64,000 bases of DNA, from contig OY754974.1 in NCBI GenBank assembly GCA_963576475.1, forward strand, positions 9,370,404 through 9,434,403, given 5' to 3'. The notes below the pieces were generated by a model. That model was not told the origin of the DNA, did no database searches, and saw only the letters and a list, made by a program, of their open reading frames with translations. The position numbers were made by a program, and so were the translations under genes. Below, one piece after another: positions 11,376-21,850 of this stretch. The stretch is from Molanna angustata. Lineage: Eukaryota; Arthropoda; Insecta; Trichoptera; Molannidae. Position 1 is the first letter of the stretch; each line of letters begins with the position of its first letter.

Positions 11376-11992
11376 CTATGAGTCAGATGAGTCATACGAA
11401 TAAATAGCATTTGAATTTACTGAAACAGGTGATGGACAAGGTGATATGTTCGCCATATTCTTAAATATAACTTCGCTAATTTCATGCTGCATTTTTAAGG
11501 CTCTTTGGTCTCCTGCTCTTCGTAAAACACTGGCTAAATAATTTCCAAAATGATCATACATGTCTTGTTTCTTTATGATCATAGATGACGTTAATTTTGA
11601 AATTTCTTTTAATTTATCCAAAGTTCTATGAATCGATGATCTATTTGACAAACGTTTTTGTGTCTGTCTTCCAGAAGGAATGTGTTCTTTCTTTCGAATG
11701 TTAGCATCAACCTTTCTTACATGTATATTGTCAAAGTTTTGATGAACATTATTAGTATCTTCTATTTCTACTTCGTGATTATTACTAACGTCTTTTATAG
11801 CTTTTTCCTGAATTATTAAACTGATGTTTTGTTGATTTTCCTGGGTATTTACTTGCAGAGAATTGGGTTCAATTTCATCAGACTGGCTTAGTTGTTCATA
11901 AGATGGATCTACTTCCTCGACGACGAAGGAAATTATATCCTCCTCATCTTTCCTATTTGTTCTTTCTTTATTTCATTTTTTTCTTTCAATTT
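11376..11992 (-). CDS. Myb/SANT gene, terminal exon (frame break near its start)
   Basis: The acceptor tttttcag ends at 11993. In the frame required by exon 3 the exon reads KLKEKNEIKKEQIGKMRRI and stops at 11935-11933. From 11948 another frame stays open for 190 codons and has clear coding character, ending YSYDSSDS before the stop at 11376. The mismatch lies in an A-rich tract, where single-base slips are common. Confidence 0.7.
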
Positions 11993-14900
11993 CTGAAAAA
12001 TAAGAAAGCAAAATAAACAATTACAAAAGTTTACTATACTCCTTAGTTATTTATTATGCCCTTGTTAAAGCCATATGGGGATGTACACAAATATGCAGTT
12101 CAAAATGGCTTTACATAGCACAAATATATATATGCTGTAGAGGAGGGAGCAGAGGCCTACCCGCAATGTCTTTATATTCCTACTTTAAGAACCAAGGTCT
12201 ACCTAGGGGTAAAATAAAAGAACTTCTGGATGAAGCCCGCATACATGGACGCAAGCCCATGTGGCTCGCCTATTCACCTGTGCTCGGGGGCCTGGATTCG
12301 TAAACCCAGTGAAACCACGATTGCCTTTCTCTTTTGAATCTTATTACTTTCTAACTAGCTTTTATGTCCCGCCGTTGGCCAAGAATGTAAAATTGTGAAG
12401 GAAAAAGCAATCGTTTTTATAATATTGTCACCCAATTATTTTGCAAAATCGGACTATGAAAAGTGGTTTGAAATATGATTGAATTTGATTGTAAAATGTT
12501 CAAGTGATGGCCACAACCCATTATTTTTTATATATTGCTATAAAGTGTGAATGAAGTATAATATACAATTTCTTCACTATTCGAAATGGTTTTAAATATG
12601 ACTGTTTATCAACATTGTAAAGAGATTGGTTTGGCCACAACCCCCATTTTTAAATATTATCATCGAAAACAAATTGTAATATGTACTTACCTATTGAATA
12701 TTTAGTAATTTTGGATGTTGGGATGTGGTTAAAATTTGATTAAACAAATGTACTGAAAAGATCCAGTGTTGGTCACATCCCATTCGTTTTATATTTTTTC
12801 ATCAAGTGTGCATTATATTTTTGCACAATTAGACTGATGAACTTAAAATTGACACAAAAGTCTACATTAACGAAGAAGAAGAAGACTTAAACTATGGTAA
12901 ATAATTTGAATATAAACGTTGTGAAGAATTCAGTAATGGCCACAGCTCCCTTTCTTTAAATATTGTCAACGAAATCAAATATATTATGTAGGTGTTAAAA
13001 ATTATTTAAAATAGGATGATATAAATGGTTTAAATTTGATTAAACAAAAGTATTGAAAAGATTCTAGTGCAGGTTACATCTTCACATCCCACATCCCATT
13101 CGTTTTTACATATGTATTTTCATCAAGTGTGCATATCGTTAATAATATTTCTGCACAATAGACTATTAGACTTAAAACTAACCCAAAAGTCTAAATAAAA
13201 AAGAGAAGAATAAGTATAAGACTATAAGACATAGTTTGTTTAAAAAATCCCAATGGTCTACATAAAATAAGAAAAAATACATAAAATAGAAGAATTAGAC
13301 TATTGGAAATAGATTGTATAAAAACTGAGCAAAAGGTCTTCATAAAAGAAGAAGAAGATTAATCTATAGGAAATAGTTTGTATTAAAACTGTCCTTAAAG
13401 GTCTACATAAAATTAAGAAGAAAAATAATTAGACTCCAGGAGCCGTCGCTTCAGACCCTTCAGTACCTCCCGTCCCATCAGGCCCTTCAGTACATCCCGT
13501 CCCTTCAATCCCTCATCACGTCCCTTCCAATCAGGCCCTTCAGTACCTCCCGTCCCTTCAGGCCCTTTAATACCTCCCGTCCCTTCAGGCCCTTTAGTGC
13601 CTCCCTTCCCTTCAATTACATCCCGTCCCTTCATTCGGGTAAGAAAAGTTTAAATCCAGAAACCATCCTGGAAGAACCGCGAAGAGATGTAAGCACCGTC
13701 TTCTTTTCCCAGGATACTCCACCTTTATAGATAAAATGACCAAATACACAATGAAGAAGAAGAAGAAAAAAGTTTAAATCCAGAAACCGTCCTGGAAGAC
13801 CTGCGAAGAGATGGAGGGACAGTCGGACCTTCTTTTCCCAGGATATTCCGCTTTCATTGGTAAAATGACCAAATGCACGAAGAAGAAGAAGAATAAGAAA
13901 AAAGTTTAAATCCAGAAACCACCTCGGGCACACGCTCGACAATTCGCCAAAGTTTCATTGTAATCGGACATACGGTTTAGGAGCACATCGCTTGCATACA
14001 TTCATACATTCATAAATAAATAAATAAAATAATTTTCCGATAGGAAATCAGTATATTGTTGATTTGTAAGTAAATAATAATAGGTAGGTACCTACCTACA
14101 ACAATGTTCTAAATAAATTCGATTCATAACAAATTTTATTTGAATATCAGAATCTTTCCGTTACCATAGTAACCATTCCAATACGTAAAAAATATCAAAT
14201 GGTTTGAGACATTTTTTGAATATGTAGGTACCTACATACATTGGTTTGTTCGATGCCATAAAAATGAAAATTGTCAGAAAAATCAAATATTATTTACAAA
14301 TTATGCAATTTTATTATGCCTATATCTTTACTAATAATAAACACATTTTTACAATATATGTCTTAAAACTTGCTGTAATGTCTTGTGTTTCATTTTATTA
14401 TTTCATAATTACATTTAATTCAAAGGTTTATTATTTTCAAGAACATATTCATTCGGTAGGAAAATGAAATATTGTATGAAAAGATATTAAAATGGCGGCG
14501 TTCATGTACAAAACGCTTACATTAAAAATAAGTTAAACATTATAATTATACAAAATATTCACCATGTTTTTCACTCAAACGCTAAGTTATACTTGAAAAT
14601 ATATTTTTTTCGTGTAAATACGTACTTCTAACTTTTAAACTAACAGATATTTGCGTGCAAAATGTACACTTTTTTGACAGATACGACTTGGAAAATTTTG
14701 TATGAAAAAAATAATTATTGAAATATTTTTAAAATTCAGCATTTTTATCGCATTATTTTTAGCGTGACACTGCATCAGGTATACAGGTACACGTTCGCAC
14801 ATAAATTAGATTTTTAGATGCTCTTGGTTTTTCAGAAGGCGTGAGACAAACACACACACACACACACACATACACACACACAAACACTAACATTTTGATT

Positions 14901-16968
14901 GCTTTATTACTTTAGATGTATGTATGAAACACAAACAAATATTGCTTATCACCAAATCCGTGTTGTACAATATTTTTTCGCAAGAATAGTAATTAAAAAA
15001 GTAAAAAAACTCGGTAGATTTTCATATTCTCTTTCCAGTGAAGTAAAAATCTATTTTATAGGCCTTGTAGTTTTAAAAGTTATTTAAAAAAGGGTTATAT
15101 TAATACTAATTTTACAAGAGTATTTAACAATTTCAAAAAACTCACACAATAGAATAAAGATGTTCTTTATTTAAAAGATTATCAAAAAGTACTATTTAGC
15201 CTAATATAGACTCTAAAGTTCATACTTTGGGGAATTTTTTTTAATTATACACATCTTTTCAAATTAATTTTGTGGAGTTTATTAATTTACTATCAAAATA
15301 GAAGACCCTGCCCTCCATTGCTGGAAGAACCATCAGGGACCGCATCAGAAATGAAAGAATCAGGTCTATATGCAGTGTCGAGGACATGACGTAGCAGAAG
15401 ACGCTTATGGAAAGACCACGTCGAACGCATGGACGACAATAGGATTGTCAAAATTGTGAAGACAGAAATACCCAACAGAAGATTACCCGGAAGACCTGCG
15501 AAGAGATGGAAAGACACTGAAAGTCACCCACCGCTTACCCGGGTATCTAAGGCGTGTTAGCACCTCTTTACCTGCACTTACTTGCAAATCTTTTTACGCA
15601 GGCGGGCTCGGAGTTTGCCGGATGGGCTCCCCCCAACAAACCCCGCCTGCTAAATTATGGACTCTCAGTGCCCTCATACAAGGATGAAGCCTACCTAATG
15701 CACCTTACTAATTAAAACTAATCTTAATTTCTAGGTACTTATAACTAGCATCATAATAATATATAACTAAATATCTTACAAGCTAATTGTCTTAATACTA
15801 CTGTCTTAGTCTTAAATTAAAAGGTGAGGGAGCCAGGATAGAGGCGCCCCGACGTTCCATAAGAGCCATCGCACCCGCATCACCAGGTGCGATAGCTAAC
15901 CTCGACGCGAGATGGAAAGACAGTTGGACCTTCTCTTCCCAGCATAGTCCACCCTCACAGACGGGTGAAATGACAAGATGAAAAAGATCAACATTGCAAG
16001 CATGACAGCATGTTTAAAGTATCATTATAATATACAATCAAATACAAACCATAAGATGATAAATCCCATCGCTGTCATATATGTTGAAATCCCTTTGAAG
16101 CTCAGGAGGTATTGTTGGTGTAGTGTCTGATACCTCATGAGAATGAGGTCTGGGTTCATCACTTGTTAAGTTTAGTTGCCTTTTAAACTGAGAACATCTT
16201 CTCTTTGTTTTATAATTTTTCCACAGGGTTTTTATTTGTGACATTTCCCTGCGTCGTTTGTTTAATATGTTGAATCTGAAATGAATATTTTTATTTCATA
16301 AAGTAAATGTAAAAATAAAGAATATATTCTATATATTACAGACATAGAATTAGTTATGATTACAGATAACTAAGAAGCAAAATATATTATGTAGGTACTC
16401 ACGATTGATATATTTCATTCCATGCCTGTTTCTTCAGTGCATTCGTGTTGGTATTAGCTACTTTATTTTCTATTATTGTAATTTTCTTCTTAATACACTG
16501 AAGAAGAAGTTTCTAAACAAGAAGAAGCAAAAAATATATATAAAATGATAGGTTTCATGTACCGAAAAAAAGTAGAGAAGTCTATTTAAATTCAATTCTT
16601 CTCTGGATATTGCTTTTCTAGGCTGGAAAACCCTGGTTAGTTGGAAGAAATTGCCATATGCGCAGGGTGCAAGAGTTAATTATTATTATGTAAAATAGTT
16701 AACTTAGTTAGTGTGATAACTCGATATTTTTTTCTCGAGTGTTTTCGTCATGGAGTGGAACGGTTTGCGCATATACCAACCAACCGAAAAAAACAAGTTT
16801 GAGCTCATCGCACCCCACGTGACGTGATCAAGATTCATTTGAATGTTTTGAAAATACGCTAAAATATATGTCAAACGATTAATCACCAATTATGTGCAAA
16901 TAACTTACCTTTTCGTCTGATTCCCAATTTTCAGAACGTCTTTTTTTATTACAATTGATGGAATTCAT
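11376..16968 (-). CDS. Myb/SANT-like (zeste-type) DNA-binding protein gene, four exons, frame broken once
   Basis: Exons on the minus strand are 16968-16909, 16512-16403, 16275-16050 and 11992-11376, with GT/AG junctions. The first three join in frame to 132 codons. They form a Myb/SANT-like domain of the regulatory-protein-zeste type: acidic SDEKKLLLQCIKKK, then IIENKVANTNTNALKKQAWNEIYQS, then RREMSQIKTLWKNYKTKRR, the usual helical, Lys/Arg-rich order. This suggests a nuclear DNA-binding protein. The last exon has 190 codons open from 11948 to the stop at 11376. It is acidic and Gln/Asn-rich, then ends in a BESS-like segment (DHFGNYLASVLRRAGDQ...ISEVIFKNM). The exon 3 phase enters exon 4 in the wrong frame and hits TAA at 11935-11933; one extra base between about 11972 and 11936 would restore continuity. 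It is either a recent pseudogene, an allele, or a sequence error. Neighbours give no functional hint. Confidence 0.75.
12390..13420. repeat. Degenerate tandem repeats in Myb/SANT intron 3
   Basis: Phrases such as 'ggccacaacccattattt', 'tcatcaagtgtgcat' and 'aaaagtctacataa' recur about every 150-300 bp, and a shorter period of about 80 bp (gtctacataaaa...aaatagtttgtat) dominates from 13200. The copies are too diverged to set unit borders by eye. No coding sequence is present. Confidence 0.5.
13437..13636. repeat. Pyrimidine-rich 'cccgtcccttcaggcc' minisatellite
   Basis: About nine imperfect units of CTCCCGTCCCTTCAGGCC type, strongly C/T on the plus strand. On the minus strand it reads as Gly-rich collagen-like repeats (KGPEGTGG), which is a by-product of the repeat rather than evidence for a gene. 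A sequence-related array is at 24116-24260. Confidence 0.85.
13645..13925 (+). mobile_element. Two tandem copies of a LINE 3' end with (GAA)n tails
   Basis: Two consecutive copies (about 13647-13770 and 13771-13902) each run from 'agtttaaatccagaaacc' through 'ggaagacctgcgaagagatg' and 'aaaatgacc' to a GAAGAAGAAGAAG tail; a third copy begins at 13903. The GRPAKRW-coding piece is the extreme C-terminus of an RTE-like LINE ORF2, shared with 15297-15990. Confidence 0.7.
13930..15290. other. AT-rich intron sequence
   Basis: Intronic DNA of the Myb/SANT gene. It contains a (CA)n microsatellite at 14847-14888 and short ORFs (14246-14467, 14899-15087) of AT-driven composition. I recognise no family. 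Confidence 0.5.
15297..15990 (+). mobile_element. RTE-like LINE C-terminal fragment, interrupted by another insertion
   Basis: The plus strand encodes pieces of a LINE ORF2 C-terminus in shifted frames: IRDRIRNERIRSICSVEDM, then LWKDHVERMDDNRIVKI and RRLPGRPAKRWKD. The copy is degraded and split by a 392-bp insert at 15517-15908. After the insert it resumes with 'gatggaaagacagttggacc', matching the order in the copy at 13800-13850. Confidence 0.75.
15517..15908. mobile_element. 392-bp GC-rich insert with 14-bp target duplication
   Basis: The insert is bracketed by identical 14-mers gagatggaaagaca at 15503-15516 and 15909-15922. A long duplication of that size is typical of target-primed retrotransposition. 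The insert contains 'gcaggcgggctcggagtttg' and 'gagccatcgcacccgcatca'. I do not recognise the family. Confidence 0.75.
16050..16275 (-). CDS. Myb/SANT gene, exon 3
   Basis: The acceptor atttcag ends at 16276 and the donor gtttgt starts at 16049. It completes the split Ser codon of exon 2 and encodes FNILNKRRREMSQIKTLWKN followed by KTKRR, the basic third part of the Myb/SANT-like domain. A Pro/Ser/Thr-rich linker ending IYDSDGIYHLM follows. Exon 3 ends in phase 0. Confidence 0.8.
16403..16512 (-). CDS. Myb/SANT gene, exon 2
   Basis: The acceptor tttag ends at 16513 and the donor gtgagt starts at 16402 (phase 2). The exon encodes KLLLQCIKKKITIIENKVAN followed by TNTNALKKQAWNEIYQS. The IIENK...K..AW..I pattern is the conserved core of zeste-like Myb/SANT domains. 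This exon is too short to appear as a long ORF and was found by joining splice sites. Confidence 0.8.
16607..16690 (+). mobile_element. Headless SINE family 2 fragment
   Basis: It contains the body and tail 'ctggttagttggaagaaatt', 'gcgcagggtgcaag' and ATTATTATT shared with 5784-5950 and 58829-59040, but no tRNA-like head. Confidence 0.65.
16909..16968 (-). CDS. Myb/SANT gene, exon 1 with start codon
   Basis: ATG at 16968-16966 opens MNSINCNKKRRSENWESDEK, 20 codons exactly, then the donor gtaag at 16908. Phase 0 matches exon 2. The KKRR cluster could serve as a nuclear localisation signal. No upstream in-frame ATG was seen before the AT-rich flank. Confidence 0.75.
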
Positions 16969-17138
16969 ATCGATAATAATTCAGTAAACTTTGACATTTA
17001 ATGCGACAACATACATATTATACACATACACATCTTACGGCGTGTAAATAATATTGAAAATTGAACCTGAAGTTTGTACGATAAACGATAATGCGACGTT
17101 GCCAATATAGGATGAGCCGCGGCTTAAGCCAAGCCCAA

Positions 17139-17169
17139 CGCCATCTTGAATCTAAGATTCAAGATGGCG
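17139..17169. promoter_or_regulatory. 31-bp palindrome of two AAGATGGC motifs upstream of the Myb/SANT gene
   Basis: A 15-bp arm, a 1-base centre and a perfect inverted arm place two AAGATGGCG motifs head to head, about 170 bp upstream of the start codon at 16968. AAGATGGC is the core recognised by YY1/Pleiohomeotic proteins. Promoter function is inference. Confidence 0.45.
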
Positions 17170-17683
17170 CTGTCAAGCACCGAGGGTTCGTTCGTTTTCC
17201 TCTTCATAAGATAATATCATAGATTATAACAGAAAAAAACTGCAAATCCAAAGGGCGCTGCTTAAGCCGAATATTTGAATAAAAAATTATACCTATTCTT
17301 TTGTAATCAATTTCTTTGTCGCTCACTCTATGAAACCTCTTTTATGACATTTTTTTAAAAAATAGGTATTGACGTCTTGGCATTATTATTATTGAGTAAA
17401 ATTTACATCGGAGTACATAATAAGCTGTTTCGTAGAATCAACGCAAAGATATATTATCCTTGGTTGAGTAGGCGCTTAGTAAGTTGCATGATAGCAGTGC
17501 TTTTATCTAACTTATTATGAGTATAGACATAATAAAACAAAAGATACATTGGTTATTCATATTTATAAGGTCAGGTTTCTTTATATTTGTGCACTATGGC
17601 ATGATTATTATTAGAAAAAATATCCGAATAGGCCGCGAGGAGCTAAGTTATTAATTGTATTTTTTTTATGGATCTCGTACAAC

Positions 17684-18008
17684 CATAGATTTTTATTATA
17701 ATATACTTGATGTCGTAGTTAGAAAATTTTGTATTTGTATAGAAGTGAGGTTTTTTTCCGGGGGATTTTTGACGTTTTGTTTGGCAGACCACATCGTTTT
17801 TCTATAGAGAATAACGACTAATTGTTTTCGGATTTATTTGTCGAAATAACACTTTGTTTATTAAAATTTAGAGAACAGTTATCTAGGATGTGTTGAAATG
17901 TAAGAAAAACTGCAATATGTTGCCAACCAAAACGTCAAACGCACGATATTCCATGACTCACTTTTTGCACAGAGTACTACATCTAGTATATTATAATTAA
18001 AATCTATG
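17684..18008. mobile_element. hAT-type MITE, copy 2
   Basis: The ends are CATAGATTTTTATTATAATA and 'tatattataattaaaatctatg', bracketed by identical 8-mers cgtacaac at 17676-17683 and 18009-18016. The inner sequence 'ttgacgttttg' is shared with copies at 9134-9416 and 34131-34698. Confidence 0.92.
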
Positions 18009-18194
18009 CGTACAACTAATCAGTGTACTAACAGAAGATTTTGTTAATGAACATGCTACTGACGCGACCTCTCCTGTTCGCGTTTTCTTTTGTTTGAATT
18101 TGGCGCCAAACCGGCACACCTCAACAAACAAAGATGATAAAAAAATATGGACAGTATAAAAAAAAAATATTTTTGACAAAAGAGATAACCTCAA

Positions 18195-18625
18195 AAATGT
18201 GACACATGCACAGTCGAAAAGAGAGGCACTTCGCATTTGGACAGAAAGTTCACCGAACGGCCGAAGGATGCGTAACCACATTCCTCGTGCCCGAAAACAT
18301 ATCGATCGGGCCGACTTCACAGTGACAGGTGTGGATGTAACACCGAGAGTGCCGAAATGGATCTTAGCAGCACCATTCGGTGAGAGAACCTTCCTGGACC
18401 GTGGCGGATGCTGAGTTTGGAAAGTGCGCCAAACGCTGTTGAGTCGCGCTGGACCCTGGAGCAACTACCTGCATCTCCTTGAGATTAGCGCCGCCGTCGC
18501 TCGCTTCTGACGCAGCCACTCTGTCGGAGTCTGGGATCCGAGGATGCTTTCACGATAGCATGCCCCCTTCGCCCATCAACGACGCGACGGTCCGGTCCGG
18601 CATTGAAGGTTCATCAGCACGTTCA
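18195..18625. other. GC-rich block of unknown origin
   Basis: About 430 bp is GC-rich against an AT-rich background. ORFs run on both strands (18199-18414 plus; 18464-17997 minus), but neither matches a family I know. The minus ORF runs into the hAT MITE, so it is not a preserved gene. It could be a retroelement 5' region or a promoter CpG-rich block. Confidence 0.3.
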
Positions 18626-19431
18626 TAGCTGTAAATGAAAGGCTATGATTGCCCCAAAAACCAACAGTATTAATTTGTGACATTTTTTTCTTTTGACAAA
18701 ATTTGGCTGACATGACATTGTCAATTTATTAATTTCAATTTGTGACGTCCTAATTTATTGCCAACATTATTTTAATTTTTATTTTATTCTGTGATAAAGT
18801 AATGCCGTCTGACTTTTGAATATTGATAATTTGACATTCTTTTTCACGACATTATTCGAGTTAGACCAAGATTACATTAAGTAATATTTTTTTATAAATT
18901 TAAATTGTGTTATTAAATTGTGCTTCGACCGCAATTGACATAAGTGAGCTCGTCCTCCAAGCGACTTGGGAGGACGGTATCACTACATTTTTTTGTAAGA
19001 GTTGGCAGCAAACTTCTTTAGCACGTTATGCGAGCGCGCATTTTTGTTTTTTTCTTGGTTCGTATATGCGCAAGCCGCTCTACTCCGCGACGAAAATGCT
19101 CTGGTTTATTTACCGGAAACTGTACGTCCATTTTTTGTGTGATAAATAAATGTATACCTAATGTGTAATTTTATAATCAGCCTTTTATATGCTTTCATGA
19201 TGATGAATTCAATAGATAAATTTTTGTTCCTTACATTACAAAATATTAAATTAAATTTCATTTCTATATTTTTATGTAGCATTGTTTATTGTTTATTGTT
19301 GTTTATCGTCCGTAGACCCTAGCTCGGGTACTTGGACTCGTCAATTTTACACTCATAGTTTTATAAAATATATAAAAATATAATGGACAATTTTTTTTAG
19401 TCAATTCAATGCTGAAGTGAATGTGAATGGT

Positions 19432-20930
19432 TCACTCCAGCATTTCGTCCACAGAATAAAAAGATTTATCAACGAGGTACGTCTTCACTGTTCCTCGAAA
19501 TTTATCAACATTCAGAGACTTGATTCCTTCCGGCAGCTTGTTGAATAGACGCACACTGAGACAAATAAAGCTTTTAGATAATTTTGCTAATCTGTGCTCC
19601 ACGGGTCGGATACTTCCCTTTGAGCGAGTGTTATAATCGTGATATTCCGAGTTCAGAGGGGTGTTGGGCATGTTTTTGCGTGCATATAGTAGGCATTCAT
19701 AAATATACATGCCAGGAAGTGTGAGTATGTCTAATTCTTTAAAATAATCTTTGCACGACTCCCTTGACCCCATGCTTTTCAATGCTCTAATTGCACGTTT
19801 CTGAAGTATAAAAATTCGGCTCCAATCAGCCCCTCTGCCCCAGAATAAAATTCCATATGACATAATACTCTGGAAGTAAGCAAAGTATACAGATCTAGCT
19901 GCCACTTCGCCACAAGTTTCCTTAATTTTTTTTATCGCATAAATTGCTGAGCACAGCTTCTTAGATATTGTCTCAATGTGAGGTGTCCACTGCAACTTTG
20001 CGTCAAGTATGACTCCGAGAAATTTTATGTTGTCTGCCACTACCAGTTTTCGTTGGGAAAGGCCAGACATAACTGAATCATTTTCAAAGTGTCTTTTCAA
20101 GGAGAAGTGAATTGCACCCGTTTTTGTCACATTTAACGCGAGTCCGTTATCTCCGAACCACTCACCCATCCCATCTAGTATCTCTAAAGCATTGCCAAGG
20201 GTAGTTTCCTTGTTTTTGCGTTCCTTTAGTACTATAGATGTATCATCAGCAAACATTATTATTGCCTGGTCTTTAGAGATACAGTTTGGTAGGACATTTA
20301 TATATATTAGGAATAGTACTGGCCCTAGTATGGACCCCTGCGGAACCCCACGATTTACTAGAGCTCCGTTGGACCTAGCACCATCAATCTCAGTTACTTG
20401 TTGACGGTTTTCGAGGTACGATTTAAAAAATCTATTTTCATTATTGCATACTCCGTAGTAATTGAGTTTATTGACAAGGATGTCATGGTTAACGCAGTCG
20501 AAAGCCTTGGAAAGATCGCAGAATATTCCATAAGCATCCGATCTATTATCCAGTGACTCAAGGACCGTTTGAACGAGAGATGCTACACCATCTGATGTGC
20601 TCTTGCCCCTTTGAAAACCAAATTGTTGGGGGTGTAGTATATTATTTTCGACTAAATAGTGGGTGAGCTGCTCGGCGACAATCCTCTCGAATATTTTGCT
20701 TAATACAGGCAGTATTGAGATCGGCCTATAGTTACTGGGGTCTGCTCTGTCACCCTTCTTGTATATTGGAATAGCTCTTGACATTTTAAGTTTTTCCGGA
20801 AATACACCTTGTACCAGACATTGGTTGATAATGTTGGTGATGCAGGGGGCAAGTCCGTTAATAATTAATTTTAAGAAATGTGTGGACATATGCCATAGAT
20901 CGTTTGAATTCTTTGTCTTATTTTTTTACA
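19432..20930 (-). pseudogene. LINE reverse transcriptase ORF, main part
   Basis: The in-frame stretch of about 498 codons (the conventional Met lies at 20889) begins just after the frameshift at KTKNSNDLWHMSTHFLKLII and runs to the stop at 19432. It holds all RT motifs including FADD and ends in the C-terminal RLFNKLPEGIKSLNVDKFR segment typical of CR1/Jockey-group elements. It belongs to the retroelement and is not a host gene. Confidence 0.88.
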
Positions 20931-21533
20931 TAATTTTATTATTTCCCATTCTGTGACATTTCTAAAATTAAAAATACAATTGGGTTTACGCGATGGAACC
21001 AAGTGTTTCATTGCTTTTTCTATTGATGTGTTATGGGTAATTGAAGAAGCTATATTTACAAAGAAATCATTGAAGTGGTTGGCAGTTTTCAATTTATTAA
21101 ATTCATCGTCGTTATAGTCGTTAGATTCTTTATTTCTACCAGTTTCATGTTTTATTACATCCCATGTGGTTTTAATGGGATTTTTGGAATTTCTTATTTT
21201 ATCTGCTAAATATTTTTTCTTAGCTTCACTACAGACCTTTCTGAACACTGCACTGTAAGTCCTAATATTATTTTTCAAAGCCTCAGAGTTGTCAAATGTT
21301 TTCCTGCTATACAATTCAAACATTTTTTTTCTAGATATTACAATACCAGGAGTTGCCCAGTTATCAAATGACTTGTGGTCCTTTTTAATTTTTATTTGTT
21401 TGATTGGAAAATGACTATTAGTTTCTAGTACTAGGGTTTTAAATAGTTCATTAAATTGAGTGTTTGCACAACAACTCGAAGGGATACATGTGTTCGGAAA
21501 GGAATTGCCAATGGACTTTAGAAAAATTTTCAA
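20925..21533 (-). pseudogene. LINE ORF, linker between endonuclease and RT
   Basis: About 200 codons containing WATPGIVISRKKMFELYSRK and KNPIKTTWDVIKHETGR, patterns that precede the RT domain in this LINE group. The frame leaves the RT frame at the A7 run just before NKTKNSNDLW. The copy starts here, so upstream endonuclease sequence was never inserted or was lost. Confidence 0.82.
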
Positions 21534-21624
21534 TGAGTCTTCACTGTATAATCTCTAATGTATAATCACTGTATAATCTCTATTGAAATATATATGATAA
21601 TTCTGTGTTTTCGATTAAATTTTA

Positions 21625-21841
21625 GGAACTGCCTCCCTGACCAGCCAGGATAGCATAGAATGTACAGCGATTTTTTAAACCTAACCTACAAAAGTTCGAA
21701 AAAAAAATGGTTGGTAAGGTTTGTTTGTAGTTGTTATAATTGCGACTGGCGTGAGCCAGTTGCATCATATATTAAAAAAGTAACTAAATTGGTGTTGGTC
21801 AAATAATTTTTAACCAGCCGGCTGGTCAGGGAGGCAGTACC
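21625..21841. mobile_element. 217-bp MITE with 9-bp target duplication
   Basis: The inverted ends GGAACTGCCTCCCTGACCAG and CTGGTCAGGGAGGCAGTACC differ at one base. Flanking 9-mers taaatttta at 21616-21624 and 21842-21850 are identical. A 9-bp duplication points to a Mutator-like origin, or 8 bp plus chance. An internal piece 'gcgactggcgtgagccagttgc' recurs near 27307-27333. Confidence 0.88.
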
Positions 21842-21850
21842 TAAATTTTA

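Larger units (their letters stand above)
19283..21540 (-). mobile_element. 5'-truncated non-LTR retrotransposon (CR1/Jockey group) with reverse transcriptase
   Basis: On the minus strand a linker region (21533-20900) is followed by the reverse transcriptase domain and C-terminus (to 19432). RT signatures in order are IPIYKKGDRADPSNYRPIS, QFGFQRGKST, GIFCDLSKAFDCVNHDIL, GVPQGSILGPVLF and the catalytic FADD box (MFADDTSI). The thumb region LNVTKTGAIHFS and IKFLGVILDAKLQW follows. The endonuclease domain is missing, as expected from 5' truncation. The frame shifts once in an A7 run near 20930-20924. The 3' end is a short AACAAT/AATAAAC tail at 19283-19309. Only this one break separates it from an intact RT frame, so it is a fairly young copy. 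Confidence 0.9.

Noticed and set aside
13413..13634. Collagen-like minus-strand ORF
   Set aside because: It is the translation of a pyrimidine-rich minisatellite with no signal peptide, no exon structure and no flanking coding sequence.
17997..18464. 155-codon minus-strand ORF
   Set aside because: Its 3' end lies in the terminal repeat of the hAT MITE at 17684-18008 and the composition is not that of a known protein.
18907..19149. 80-codon plus-strand ORF
   Set aside because: A stretch (YMRKPLYSATKML) resembles the minus-strand ORF at 16889-16704 (YMRKPFHSMTK), which suggests a shared short repeat and not a gene; no family was recognised.
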